A DNA stretch of 64,000 bases from Hydractinia symbiolongicarpus (lineage: Eukaryota; Cnidaria; Hydrozoa; Anthoathecata; Hydractiniidae): positions 124,001 through 188,000 of the forward strand of contig NC_079882.1 in the NCBI RefSeq assembly GCF_029227915.1, given 5' to 3'. This document shows, piece by piece, positions 1-12,786 of the stretch (positions are counted from its first letter, which is position 1; every line of letters starts with the position of its first letter). A program made the translations under genes and the position numbers. The notes below the pieces were generated by a model, which was not told where the DNA came from, did no database searches, and saw only the letters and a list, made by a program, of their open reading frames with translations.

Positions 1-1015
1 GACTATGCCGGCCGAGTCCGGGATTTACGGGAAATCGCGTGTTTTCGCTTGCCGGCGATGAAACTTCTTTTATTCAGCGTCTCATCAAAAATAAATTTTT
101 TTTGAACACTACAAGTCTCATGCGTTTTAGTGATGAAAAAATAATTTAAAAAATCGTTCGGGAAATGAGTTTACTCCCTGCGTACCTTCTTTGTATACTT
201 TTGACTATACGGACCGACTCCGGGGTTTACGGGAAATCGCGTGTTTTCGTTTGCCGGCGATTAAACTTCTTTTATTCAGTGTCTCATCAAAAATGAAAAA
301 AATTTTGAAAACTACAAGTCTCATGCGTTTTAGTGATGAAAAAATAATTTAAAAAATCGTTCGGGAAATGAGTTTACTCCCTGGGTACTTTCTCTGTATA
401 CTTTTGACTATACGGGCCGAGTCCAGGATTTGCGGGAAATCGCGGGTTTTCGTTTGCCGGCGATTAAACTTATTTTATTCAGCGTCTCATAAAAAATAAA
501 AACAATTTTGAAAACTACAAGTCTCATGCGTTTTACTGGTGAAAAAATAATTTAAAAAATCGTTCCGGGAATGGGTTTACTCCCTGGGTACTTTCTTTGT
601 ATACTTTTGACTATACGGGCCGAGTCCGGGATTTACGGGAAATCGCGGGTTTTCGTTTGCCGGCAATTAAACTTCTTTTATTCACCGTCTCATCAAAAAT
701 GAAAACATTTTTGAAAACTACAAATCTCATGCGTTTTAGTGATGAAAAAATAATTTAAAAAATCGTTCGGGAAATGAGTTTAGTCCCTGGGTACTTTCTT
801 TGTGTACTTTTGACTATGCGGGCCGACTCCGGGGTTCACGGGAAATCGCGGGTTTTCGTTTGCCGGCGATTAAACTTCTTTTATTCAGCGTCTCAAAAAA
901 AAATGAAAACATTTTTTAAAACTACCAGTCTCATGCGTTTTAGTGATGAAAAAATAATTTAAAAAATCGTTCGGGAAATGAGTTTACTCCCTGCGTACCT
1001 TCTTTGTGTACTTTT
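1..1015. repeat. Block A, left end: five monomers shared with 12,787-13,598
   Basis: Monomers begin at 1, 203, 406, 609 and 812. The P monomer at 1, with its distinctive CGCTTGCCGGCGATGAAAC, matches the one at 12,787. The S and T monomers at 609 and 812 match 13,192 and 13,395. The match offset falls from 12,786 to 12,583, so the copy at 12.8 kb lacks one monomer (the S type with TTTGCGGG at 406). After 1,016 the two blocks diverge until 15,223. The window starts inside the array, so the true left edge is not visible. Confidence 0.8.
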
Positions 1016-2233
1016 GACTATACGGGACGAGTCCGGGATTTACGGAAAATCGCGGGTTTTCGTTTGCCGGCGATTAAACCTCTTTTATTCAGCGTCTCAT
1101 CAAAAATGAAAACATTTTTGAAAACTACAAGTCTCATGGGTTTTAGTGATGAAAAAATAATTTAAAAAATCGTTCAGGAAATGCGTTTACTCCCTGGGTA
1201 CTTTCTTTGTAAACTTTTGACTATGCGGGCCGAGTCTGGGATTTACGGGAAATCGCGGGTTTTCGTTTGCCGGCAATTAAACTTCTTTTATTCAGCGTCT
1301 CATCAAAAATGAAAACATTTTTGAAAACTACAAGTCTCATGCGTTTTAGTGATGAAAAAATAATTAAAAAAATCGTTCAGGAAATGAGTTTACTCCCTGG
1401 GTACTTTCTTTGTATACTTTTGACTATACGGGCCGAGTCCGGGATTTACGGGAAATCGCGGGTTTTCCTTTGCCGCCGATTAAACTTATTTTATTCAGCG
1501 TCTCAAAAAAAATGAAAACATTTTTGAAAACTACAAGTCTCATGCGTTTTACTGGTGAAAAAATAATTTAAAAAATCGTTCGGGAAATGGGTTTACTCCC
1601 TGGGTACTTTCTTTGTGTACTTTTGACTATACGGGACGAGTCCGGGATTTACGGAAAATCGCGGGTTTTCGTTTGCCGGCAATTAAACTTCTTTTATTCA
1701 GCGTCTCATCAAAAATGAAAACATTTTTGAAAACTACAAGTCTCATGGGTTTTAGTGATGAAAAAATAATTTAAAAAATCGTTCAGGAAATGCGTTTACT
1801 CCCTGGGTACTTTCTTTGTAAACTTTTGACTATGCGGGCCGAGTCTGGGATTTACGGGAAATCGCGGGTTTTCGTTTGCCGGCAATTAAACTTCTTTTAT
1901 TCAGCGTCTCATAAAAAATGAAAACATTTTTGAAAACTACAAGTCTCATGCGTTTTAGTGATGAAAAAATAATTAAAAAAATCGTTCAGGAAATGAGTTT
2001 ACTCCCTGGGTACTTTCTTTGTATACTTTTGACTATACGGGCCGAGTCCGGGATTTACGGGAAATCGCGGGTTTTCCTTTGCCGGCGATTAAACTTCTTT
2101 TATTTAGTGTCTCATCAAAAATGAAAACATTTTTTAAAACTACAAGTCTCATGCGTTTTAGTGATGAAAAAATAATTTAAAAAATCGTTCGGGAAATGAG
2201 TTTACTCCCTGCGTACCTTCTTTGTATACTTTT
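1016..2233. repeat. Two copies of a 3-monomer block (W-Q-S), 609 bp each
   Basis: W (GGGACGAG), Q (TCTGGG) and S (CCTTTGCCGCCGATT) monomers occur in order at 1,016, 1,219 and 1,422 and again at 1,625, 1,828 and 2,031. The last S carries GCCGGCGATT and TTATTTAGTG instead. The same double block recurs at 15,223-16,440 with a constant offset of 14,207. Both Q monomers have ATTAAAAAAATC in place of ATTTAAAAAATC, which removes a stop codon and lets an accidental 82-codon frame run into the next monomer. Confidence 0.8.
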
Positions 2234-3248
2234 GACTATACGGGCCGACTCCGGGGTTTACGGGAAATTGCGTGTTTTCGTTTACCGGGGATTAAACCTC
2301 TTTTATTCAGCGTCTCATCAAAAATGAAAATTTTTTTGAAAACTACAAGTCTCATGCGTTTTAGTGATGAAAAAATAATTTAAAAAATCGTTCGGGAAAT
2401 GAGTTTACTCCCTGGGTACTTTCTTTGTATACTTTTGACTATACAGGTCGAGTCCGGGATTTACGGGAAATCGCGGGTTTTCGTTTGCCGGCGATTAAAC
2501 TTATTTTATTCAGCGTCTCAAAATAACTGAAAACATTTTATAAAACTGCAAGTCTCATGCGTTTTACTGGTGAAAAAATAATTTAAAAAATCGTTCGGGA
2601 AATGGGTTTACTCCCTGGGTACTTTCTTTGTGTACTTTTGACTATACGGGCCGAGTCCGGGATTTACGGAAAATCGCGGGTTTTCGTTTGCCGGCAATTA
2701 AACTTCTTTTATTCAGCGTCTCATCAAAAATGAAAACATTTTTGAAAACTACAAGTCTCATGCGTTTTAGTGATGAAAAAATTATTTAAAAAATCGTTCA
2801 GGAAATGAGTTTACTCCCTGGGTACTTTTTTTGTAAACTTTTGACTATGCGGGCCGGGTCTGGGATTTACGGGAAATCGCAGGTTTTCGTTTGCCGGCAA
2901 TTAAACTTCTTTTATTCAGCGTCTCATCAAAAATGAAAACATTTTTGAAAACTACAAGTCTCATGCGTTTTAGTGATGAAAAAATAATTTAAAAAATCGT
3001 TCAGGAAATGAGTTTACTCCCTGGGTACTTTCTTTGTAAACTTTTGACTATGCCGGCCGAGTCCGGGATTTACAGGAAATCGCGTGTTTTCGTTTGCCGG
3101 CAATTAAACTTCTTTTATTCAGCGTCTCATCAAAAATGAAAACATTTTTGAAAACTACAAGTCTCATGCGTTTTAGTGATGAAAAAATTATTTAAAAAAT
3201 CGTTCAGGAAATGAGTTTACTCCCTGGGTACTTTTTTTGTAAACTTTT
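2234..3248. repeat. Five monomers with a 2-monomer duplication and a chimeric unit
   Basis: Monomers start at 2,234 (R type with TTTACCGGGG), 2,440 (ACAGGTCGAG), 2,640 (S), 2,843 (unusual GGGCCGGGTCTGGG head) and 3,046. The 3,046 unit is a chimera: a P head (GCCGGCC, ACAGGAAATCGCGTG) joined to the S tail of the 2,640 monomer (GCCGGCAATT, AAAATTATTT). The switch lies in about 3,083-3,095. The 2,843 head recurs at 3,249, exactly 406 bp later. The related blocks at 17,050 and 24,357 have this head only once, so the duplication happened in this copy. Confidence 0.8.
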
Positions 3249-4870
3249 GACTATGCGGGCCGGGTCTGGGATTTACGGGAAATCGCAGGTTTTCGTTTGC
3301 CGGCAATTAAACTTCTTTTATTCAGCGTCTCATCAAAAATGAAAACATTTTTGAAAACTACAAGTCTCATGCGTTTTAGTGATGAAAAAATAATTTAAAA
3401 AATCGTTCAGGAAATGAGTTTACTCCCTGGGTACTTTCTTTGTAAACTTTTGACTATGCCGGCCGAGTCCGGGATTTACAGGAAATCGCGTGTTTTCGTT
3501 TGCTGGCGATTAAACTTCTTTTATTCAGCGTCTCATCAAAAATAATTTTTTTTTGAACACTACAAGTCTCATGCGTTTTAGTGATGAAAAAATAATTTAA
3601 AAAATCGTTCAGGAAATGAGTTTACTCCCTGGGTACTTTCTTTGTGTACTTTTGACTATACGGGCCGACTCCGGGGTTTACGGGAAATCGCGGGTTTTCG
3701 TTTGCCGGCGATTAAACTTCTTTTATTCAGTGTCTCATCCAAAATGAAAACATTTTTTAAAACTACAAGTCTCATGCGTTTTAGTGCTGAAAAAATAATT
3801 TAAAAAATCGTTCGGGAAATGAGTTTACTCCCTGCGTACCTTCTTTGTATACTTTTGACTATACGGGCCGACTCCGGGGTTTACGTGAAATCGCGTGTTT
3901 TCGTTTACCGGCGACTAAACCTCTTTTATTCAGTGTCTCATCAAAAATGAAAATTTTTTTGAAAACTACAAGTCTCATGCGTTTTAGTGATGAAAAAATA
4001 ATTTAAAAAATCTTTCGGGAAATGAGTTTACTCCCTGGGTACTTTTTTTGTAAACTTTTGACTATGCGGGCCGGGTCTGGGATTTACGGGAAATCGCAGG
4101 TTTTCGTTTGCCGGCAATTAAACTTCTTTTATTCAGCGTCTCATCAAAAATGAAAACATTTTTGAAAACTACAAGTCTCATGCGTTTTAGTGATGAAAAA
4201 ATAATTTAAAAAATCGTTCAGGAAATGAGTTTACTCCCTGGGTACTTTCTTTGTAAACTTTTGACTATGCCGGCCGAGTCCGGGATTTACAGGAAATCGC
4301 GTGTTTTCGTTTGCTGGCGATTAAACTTCTTTTATTCAGCGTCTCATCAAAAATAATTTTTTTTTGAACACTACAAGTCTCATGCGTTTTAGTGATGAAA
4401 AAATAATTTAAAAAATCGTTCAGGAAATGAGTTTACTCCCTGGGTACTTTCTTTGTGTACTTTTGACTATACGGGCCGACTCCGGGGTTTACGGGAAATC
4501 GCGGGTTTTCGTTTGCCGGCGATTAAACTTCTTTTATTCAGTGTCTCATCCAAAATGAAAACATTTTTTAAAACTACAAGTCTCATGCGTTTTAGTGCTG
4601 AAAAAATAATTTAAAAAATCGTTCGGGAAATGAGTTTACTCCCTGCGTACCTTCTTTGTATACTTTTGACTATACGGGCCGACTCCGGGGTTTACGTGAA
4701 ATCGCGTGTTTTCGTTTACCGGCGACTAAACCTCTTTTATTCAGTGTCTCATCAAAAATGAAAATTTTTTTGAAAACTACAAGTCTCATGCGTTTTAGTG
4801 ATGAAAAAATAATTTAAAAAATCTTTCGGGAAATGAGTTTACTCCCTGGGTACTTTCTCTGTATACTTTT
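3249..4870. repeat. Two tandem copies of a 4-monomer block (811 bp each)
   Basis: The order GGGCCGGGTCTGGG-head, P (GCTGGCGATT), R, R (ACGTGAAATCG) runs at 3,249, 3,452, 3,655 and 3,857, and repeats at 4,060, 4,263, 4,466 and 4,668. The copies look identical by eye. Only one copy exists at 17,050-17,861, so this is an expansion private to block A. At the join (about 4,020-4,050) the R tail with TCTTTCGGGAAATGAG switches to the TTTTTTTGTAAAC tail of another type. Confidence 0.85.
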
Positions 4871-7800
4871 GACTATACGGGCCGAGTCCGGGATTTGCGG
4901 GAAATCGCGGGTTTTCGTTTGCCGGCGATTAAACTTATTTTATTCAGCGTCTCATAAAAAATGAAAACCTTTTTGAAAACTACAAGTCTCATGCGTTTTA
5001 CTGGTGAAAAAATAATTTAAAAAATCGTTCCGGAAATGGGTTTACTCCCTGGGTACTTTCTTTATATACTTTTGACTATACGGGCCGAGTCCAGGATTTA
5101 CGGGAAATCGCGGGTTTTCGTTTGCCGGCAATTAAACTTCTTCTATTCAGCGTCTCATCAAAAATGAAAACATTTTTGAAAACTACAAGTCTCATGCGTT
5201 TTATTGATGAAAAAATTATTTAAAAAATCGTTCAGGAAATGAGTTTACTCCCTGGGTACATTCTTTGTATACTTTTGACTATACGGGTCGAGTCCGGGAT
5301 TTACGGGAAATCGCGGGTTTTCCTTTGCCGGCGATTAAACTTCTTTTATTCAGTGTCTCATCAAAAATGAAAACATTTTTTAAAACTACCAGTCTCATGC
5401 GTTTTAGTGATGAAAAAATAATTTAAAAAATCGTTCGGGAAATGAGTTTCCTCCCTGCGTACCTTCTTTGTATACTTTTGACTATACGGGCCGACTCCGC
5501 GGTTTACGGGAAATCGCGTGTTTTCGTTTACCGGCGATTAAACCTCTTTTATTCAGCGTCTCATTAAAAATGAAAATTTTTTTGAAAACTACAAGTCTCA
5601 TGCGTTTTAGTGATGAAAAAATAATTTAAAAAATCGTTCGGGATATGAGTTTACTCCCTGGGTACTTTCTTTGTATACTTTTGACTATACAGGCCGAGTC
5701 CGGGATTTACGGAAAATCGCGGGTTTTCGTTTGCCGGCAATTAAACTTCTTTTATTCAGCGTCTCATCAAAAATGAAAATATTTTTGAAAACTACAAGTC
5801 TCATGCGTTTTAGTGATGAAAAAATAATTTAAAAAATAGTTCAGGAAATGAGTTTACTCCCTCGGTACTTTCTTTGTAAACTTTTGACTATGCGGGCCGA
5901 GTCTGGGATTTACGGGAAATCGCGGGTTTTCGTTTGCCGGCAATTAAACTTCTTTTATTCAGCGTCTCATCAAAAATGAAAACATTTTTGAAAACTACAA
6001 GTCTCATGCGTTTTAGTGATGAAAAAATAATTTAAAAAATCGTTCGGGAAGTGAGTTTACTCCCTGGGTACTTTCTTTGTATACTTTTGACTATGCCGGC
6101 CGAGTCCGGGATTTACGGGAAATCGCGTGTTTTCGTTTGCCGCGATTAAACTTCTTTTATTCAGCGTCTCATCAAAAATAAATTTTTTTTTGAACACTAC
6201 AAGTCTCATGCGTTTTAGTGATGAAAAATTAATTTAAAAAATCGTTCGAGAAATGAGTTTACTCCCTGGGTACCTTCTTTGTATACTTTTGACTATACGG
6301 GCCGACTCCGGGGTTTACGAAAAATCGCGGGTTTTCGTTTACCGGCAATTAAACTTCTTTTATTCAGCGTCTCATCAAAAATGAAAACATATTTGAAAAC
6401 TACAAGTCTCATGCGTTTTAGTGATGAAAAAATAATTTAAAAAATCGTTCAGGAAATGAGTTTACTCCCTGGGTACTTTTTCTGTAAACTTTTGACTATG
6501 CGGGCCGAGTCTGGGATTTACGGGAAATCGCGGGTTTTCGTTTGCCGGCAATTAAACTTATTTTATTCAGCGTCTCATCAAAAATGAAAACATTTTTGAA
6601 AAGTACAAGTCTCATGCGTTTTAGTGATGAAAAAATAATTTAAAAAATAGTTCGGGAAATGAGTTTACTCCCTGGGTACTTTCTTTGTAAACTTTTGACT
6701 ATGCCGGCCGAGTCCGGGATTTACGGGAAATCGCGTGTTTTCGTTTGCCGGCGATTAAACTTCTTCTATTCAGCGTCTCATCAAAAAAAAATTTTTTTTT
6801 GAACACTACAAGTCTCATGCGTTTTAGTGATGAAAAAATAATTTAAAAAATCGTTCAGGAAATGAGTTTACTCCCTGGGTACTTTTTCTGTAAACTTTTG
6901 ACTATGCGGACCGAGTCTGGGATTTACGGGAAATCGCGGGTTTTCGTTTGCCGGCAATTAAACTTATTTTATTCAGCGTCTCATCAAAAATGAAAACATT
7001 TTTGAAAAGTACAAGTCTCATGCGTTTTAGTGATGAAAAAATAATTTAAAAAATCGTTCAGGAAATGAGTTTACTCCCTGGGTACTTTCTTTGTAAACTT
7101 TTGACTATGCCGGCCGAGTCCGGGATTTACGGGAAATCGCGTGTTTTCGTTTGCCGGCGATAAAACTTCTTTTTTTCAGCATCTCATCAAAAATGAATAA
7201 ATTTTTGAAAATTACAAGTCACATGCGTTTTAGTGATGAAAAAATAATTTAAAAAATCGTTCAAGAAATGAGTTTACTCCCTGCGTACCTTCTTTGTATA
7301 CTTTTGACTATACGGGCCGAGTCCGGGATTTGCGGGAAATCGCGGGTTTTCGTTTGCCGGCGATTAAACTTATTTTATTCAGCGTCTCATCAAAAATAAA
7401 TTTTTTTTTGAACACTACAAGTCCCATGCGTTTTAGTGATGAAAAAATAATTTAAAAAATCGTTCAGGAAATGAGTTTACTCCCTGGGTACTTTCTTTGT
7501 ATACTTTTGACTATACGGGCCGAGTACGGGATTTACAAGAAATCGCGTGTTTTCGTTTGCCGGCGATTAAACTTCCTTTTTTCAGCGTCTCATCAAAAAT
7601 GAAAACAATTTTGAAAACTACAAGTCTCATGCGTTTTAGTGATGAAAAAATAATTTAAAAAATCGTTCAGGAAATGAGTTTACTCCCTGGGTACTTTCTT
7701 TGTAAACTTTTGACTATGCCGGCCGAGTCCGGGATTTACGGGAAATCGCGTGTTTTCGTTTGCCGGCGATGAAACTTCTTTTATTCAGCGTCTCATCAAA

Positions 7801-8726
7801 AATGAAAAAAATTTTGAAAACTACAAGTCTCATGCGTTTTAGTGATGAAAAAATAATTTAAAAAATCGTTCGGGAAATGAGTTTACTCCCTGGGTACTTT
7901 CTCTGTATACTTTTGACTATACGGGCCGAGTCCGGGATTTGCGGGAAATCGCGGGTTTTCGTTTGCCGGCGATTAAACTTCTTCTATTCAGCGTCTCATC
8001 AAAAAAAAATTTTTTTTTGAACACTACAAGTCTCATGCGTTTTAGTGATGAAAAAATAATTTAAAAAATCGTTCAGGAAATGAGTTTACTCCCTGGGTAC
8101 TTTCTTTGTAAACTTTTGACTATGCCGGCCGAGTCCGGGATTTCCGGGAAATCGCGTGTTTTCGTTTGCCGGCGATTAAACTTCTTTTATTCAGCGTCTC
8201 ATCAAAAATAAATTTTTTTTTGAACACTACAAGTCCCATGCGTTTTAGTGATGAAAAAATAATTTAAAAAATCGTTCAGGAAATGAGTTTACTCCCTGGG
8301 TACTTTCTTTGTATACTTTTGACTATACGGGCCGAGTACGGGATTTACAAGAAATCGCGTGTTTTCGTTTGCCGGCGATTAAACTTCCTTTTTTCAGCGT
8401 CTCATCAAAAATGAAAACAATTTTGAAAACTACAAGTCTCATGCGTTTTAGTGATGAAAAAATAATTTAAAAAATCGTTCAGGAAATGAGTTTACTCCCT
8501 GGGTACTTTCTTTGTAAACTTTTGACTATGCCGGCCGAGTCCGGGATTTACGGGAAATCGCGTGTTTTCGTTTGCCGGCGATGAAACTTCTTTTATTCAG
8601 CGTCTCATCAAAAATAAATTTTTTTTTGAACACTACAAGTCTCATGCGTTTTAGTGATGAAAAAATAATTTAAAAAATAGTTCAGGAAATGAGTTTACTC
8701 CCTGGGTACTTTCTTTGTATACTTTT
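4871..8726. repeat. Block A, right part: homologous to 17,862-20,785 and 24,762-28,000
   Basis: The sequence of types from the S monomer with TTTATATAC (ending before 5,073) through X-like GGGTCGAG (5,275), R with GACTCCGCGG (5,478), U (5,681) and Q (5,884) matches block B at an offset of about 12,990. Small local expansions are visible. The TTTTTCTGTAAAC monomer occurs at 6,494 and 6,900, 406 bp apart. The V plus P (GCGATGAAAC) pair at 7,509/7,712 recurs at 8,321/8,524, 812 bp apart. No gene is present. Confidence 0.75.
6089..6290. repeat. P monomer with GG lost from the GCCGGCG core; marker of blocks A, B and C
   Basis: This monomer reads TTTGCCGCGATTAAAC instead of TTTGCCGGCGATTAAAC. The same 2-bp loss appears in the P monomers starting at 19,079 and 26,184, at the positions predicted from the block offsets (12,990, then about 7,105). 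A shared rare indel in the same neighbour context indicates common descent of the three blocks. The palindrome core is destroyed in these three units. Confidence 0.85.
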
Positions 8727-10959
8727 GACTATACGGCCGAGTACGGGATTTACAAGAAATTGCGTGTTTTCGTTTGCCGGCGATTAAACTTCCTTTTTTC
8801 AGCGTCTCATCAAAAATGAAAAAAATTTTGAAAATTACAAGTCTCATGCGTTTTAGTGCTGAAAAAATAATTTAAAAAATCGTTCGGGAAATGAGTTTAC
8901 TCCCTGCGTACCTTCTTTGTATACTTTTGACTATACGGGCCGACTCCGGGGTTTACGGGAAATCGCGTGTTTTCGTTTGCCGGCGATTAAACCTCTTTTA
9001 TTCAGTGTCTCATCAAAAATGAAAAAAATTTTGAAAACTACAAGTCTCATGCGTTTTAGTGATGAAAAAATAATTTAAAAAATCGTTCGGGAAATGAGTT
9101 TACTCCCTGGGTACTTTCTCTGTATACTTTTGACTATACGGGCCGAGTCCGGGATTTGCGGGAAATCGCGGGTTTTCGTTTGCCGGCGATTAAACTTATT
9201 TTATTCAGCGTCTCATAAAAAATGAAAACAATTTTGAAAACTACAAGTCTCATGCGTTTTACTGGTGAAAAAATAATTTAAAAAATCGTTCCGGGAATGG
9301 GTTTACTCCCTGGGTACTTTCTTTGTATACTTTTGACTATACGGGCCGAGTCCGGTATTTACGGGAAATCGCGGGTTTTCGTTTGCCGGCAATTAAACTT
9401 CTTTTATTCACCGTCTCATCAAAAATTAAAACATTTTTGAAAACTACAAATCTCATGCGTTTTAGTGATGAAAAAATAATTTAAAAAATCGTTCGGGAAA
9501 TGAGTTTAGTCCCTGGGTACTTTCTTTGTGTACTTTTGACTATGCGGGCCGACTCCGGGGTTCACGGGAAATCGCGGGTTTTCGTTTGCCGGCGATTAAA
9601 CTTCTTTTATTCAGCGTCTCAAAAAAAAATGAAAACATTTTTGAAAACTACAAGTCTCATGCGTTTTACTGGTGAAAAAATAATTTAAAAAATCGTTCGG
9701 GAAATGGGTTTACTCCCTGAGGACTTTCTTTGTGTACTTTTGACTATACAGGCCGAGTCCGGGATTTACGGGAAATCGCGGGTTTTCGTTTGCCGGCGAT
9801 TAAACTTATTTTATTCAGCGTCTCAAAAAAAATGACAACATTTTTGAAAACTACAAGTCTCATGCGTTTTACTGGTGAAAAAATAATTTAAAAAATCGTT
9901 CGGCAAATGGGTTTACTCCCTGGGTACTTTCTTTGTGTACTTTTGACTATACGGGCCGAGTCCGGGATTTACGGAAAATCGCGGGTTTTCGTTTGCCGGC
10001 AATTAAACTTCTTTTATTCAGCGTCTCATCAAAAATGAAAATATTTTTGAATACTACAAGTCTCATGCGTTTTAGTGATGAAAAAATAATTTAAAAAATC
10101 GTTCAGGAAATGAGTTTACTCCCTGGGTACTTTCTTTGTAAACTTTTTTCTATGCCGACCGAGTCCGGGATTTACGGGAAATCGCGTGTTTTCGTTTGCC
10201 GGCGATTAAACTTCTTTTATTCAGCGTCTCATCAAAAATAAATTTTTTTTTGAACACTACAAGTCCCATGCGTTTTAGTGATGAAAAAATAATTTAAAAA
10301 ATCGTTCAGGAAATGAGTTTACTCCCTGGGTACTTTCTTTGTATACTTTTGACTATACGGGCCGAGTACAGGATTTACAAGAAATCGCGTGTTTTCGTTT
10401 GCTGGCGATTAAACTTCTTTTATTCAGCGTCTCATCAAAAATGAAAATATTTTTGAATACTACAAGTCTCATGCGTTTTAGTGATGAAAAAATAATTTAA
10501 AAAATCGTTCAGGAAATGAGTTTACTCCCTGGGTACTTTCTTTGTAAACTTTTTTCTATGCCGACCGAGTCCGGGATTTACGGGAAATCGCGTGTTTTCG
10601 TTTGCCGGCGATTAAACTTCTTTTATTCAGCGTCTCATCAAAAATAAATTTTTTTTTGAACACTACAAGTCCCATGCGTTTTAGTGATGAAAAAATAATT
10701 TAAAAAATCGTTCAGGAAATGAGTTTACTCCCTGGGTACTTTCTTTGTATACTTTTGACTATACGGGCCGAGTACAGGATTTACAAGAAATCGCGTGTTT
10801 TCGTTTGCTGGCGATTAAACTTCCTTTGTTCAGCGTCTCATCAAAAATGAAAACAATTTTGAAAACTACAAGTCTCATGCGTTTTAGTGATGAAAAAATA
10901 ATTTAAAAAATCGTTCAGGAAATGAGTTTACTCCCTGGGTACTTTCTTTGTATACTTTT
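8727..10959. repeat. 11-monomer (2,233-bp) tandem duplication, copy 1
   Basis: The copy starts with a rare monomer, GACTATACGGCCGAGTACGG, followed by AAGAAATTGCGTG, which recurs at 10,960. The T monomer at 9,538 recurs at 11,771, and the tails with CTGAGGACTTTC recur at the same offset of 2,233. By eye, differences are few (for example CCGGTATTT at 9,353 against CCGGGATTT). Near its end this copy also holds a 406-bp doubling: monomers with TTTTTTCTATGCCGACC start at 10,148 and 10,554, each followed by a V unit. Confidence 0.85.
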
Positions 10960-12786
10960 GACTATACGGCCGAGTACGGGATTTACAAGAAATTGCGTGT
11001 TTTCGTTTGCCGGCGATTAAACTTCCTTTTTTCAGCGTCTCATCAAAAATGAAAAAAATTTTGAAAATTACAAGTCTCATGCGTTTTAGTGCTGAAAAAA
11101 TAATTTAAAAAATCGTTCGGGAAATGAGTTTACTCCCTGCGTACCTTCTTTGTATACTTTTGACTATACGGGCCGACTCCGGGGTTTACGGGAAATCGCG
11201 TGTTTTCGTTTGCCGGCGATTAAACCTCTTTTATTCAGTGTCTCATCAAAAATGAAAAAAATTTTGAAAACTACAAGTCTCATGCGTTTTAGTGATGAAA
11301 AAATAATTTAAAAAATCGTTCGGGAAATGAGTTTACTCCCTGGGTACTTTCTCTGTATACTTTTGACTATACGGGCCGAGTCCGGGATTTGCGGGAAATC
11401 GCGGGTTTTCGTTTGCCGGCGATTAAACTTATTTTATTCAGCGTCTCATAAAAAATGAAAACAATTTTGAAAACTACAAGTCTCATGCGTTTTACTGGTG
11501 AAAAAATAATTTAAAAAATCGTTCCGGGAATGGGTTTACTCCCTGGGTACTTTCTTTGTATACTTTTGACTATACGGGCCGAGTCCGGGATTTACGGGAA
11601 ATCGCGGGTTTTCGTTTGCCGGCAATTAAACTTCTTTTATTCACCGTCTCATCAAAAATTAAAACATTTTTGAAAACTACAAATCTCATGCGTTTTAGTG
11701 ATGAAAAAATAATTTAAAAAATCGTTCGGGAAATGAGTTTAGTCCCTGGGTACTTTCTTTGTGTACTTTTGACTATGCGGGCCGACTCCGGGGTTCACGG
11801 GAAATCGCGGGTTTTCGTTTGCCGGCGATTAAACTTCTTTTATTCAGCGTCTCAAAAAAAAATGAAAACATTTTTGAAAACTACAAGTCTCATGCGTTTT
11901 ACTGGTGAAAAAATAATTTAAAAAATCGTTCGGGAAATGGGTTTACTCCCTGAGGACTTTCTTTGTGTACTTTTGACTATACAGGCCGAGTCCGGGATTT
12001 ACGGGAAATCGCGGGTTTTCGTTTGCCGGCGATTAAACTTATTTTATTCAGCGTCTCAAAAAAAATGACAACATTTTTGAAAACTACAAGTCTCATGCGT
12101 TTTACTGGTGAAAAAATAATTTAAAAAATCGTTCGGCAAATGGGTTTACTCCCTGGGTACTTTCTTTGTGTACTTTTGACTATACGGGCCGAGTCCGGGA
12201 TTTACGGAAAATCGCGGGTTTTCGTTTGCCGGCAATTAAACTTCTTTTATTCAGCGTCTCATCAAAAATGAAAATATTTTTGAACACTACAAGTCTCATG
12301 CGTTTTAGTGATGAAAAAATAATTTAAAAAATCGTTCAGGAAATGAGTTTACTCCCTGGGTACTTTATTTGTAAACTTTTGTCTATGCCGGCCGAGTCCG
12401 GGATTTACGGGAAATCGCGTGTTTTCGTTTGCCGGCGATTAAACTTCTTTTATTCAGCGTCTCATCAAAAATAAATTTTTTTTTGAACACTACAAGTCCC
12501 ATGCGTTTTAGTGATGAAAAAATAATTTAAAAAATCGTTCAGGAAATGAGTTTACTCCCTGGGTACTTTCTTTGTATACTTTTGACTATACGGGCCGAGT
12601 ACAGGATTTACAAGAAATCGCGTGTTTTCGTTTGCTGGCGATTAAACTTCCTTTGTTCAGCGTCTCATCAAAAATGAAAACAATTTTGAAAACTACAAGT
12701 CTCATGCGTTTTAGTGATGAAAAAATAATTTAAAAAATCGTTCAGGAAATGAGTTTACTCCCTGGGTACTTTCTTTGTAAACTTTT
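10960..12786. repeat. 11-monomer duplication, copy 2 (9 monomers retained)
   Basis: It matches copy 1 from 8,727 at a constant offset of 2,233, up to the P and V monomers at 12,381 and 12,584. It lacks the extra 2-monomer doubling seen at 10,554-10,959 and then runs into block B at 12,787. The segment 11.2-12.8 kb is also closely matched by 28.0-29.7 kb at an offset of 16,847 (shared TTTTGTCTATGCCGGCC at 12,381 and 29,228), linking this duplication to the region after block C. Confidence 0.8.

Noticed and set aside
1-202. AATAAA polyadenylation signal in the P-type monomers (CAAAAATAAATTTT)
   Set aside because: It lies in an A/T-tract body repeated across many monomers with no transcript or gene upstream, so it is base composition rather than a signal.
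9500-9688. A 62-codon open frame starting MSLVPGYFLC that recurs with the same product in many monomers (for example 11,733, 43,373, 44,592, 46,013, 50,075)
   Set aside because: It is a translation of one satellite monomer. It exists only where 1-bp differences in the A-run join two frames, it stops at the TAA in the AT block, and neighbouring monomers with nearly identical DNA have no such frame. Its hydrophobic start resembles a signal peptide by accident.
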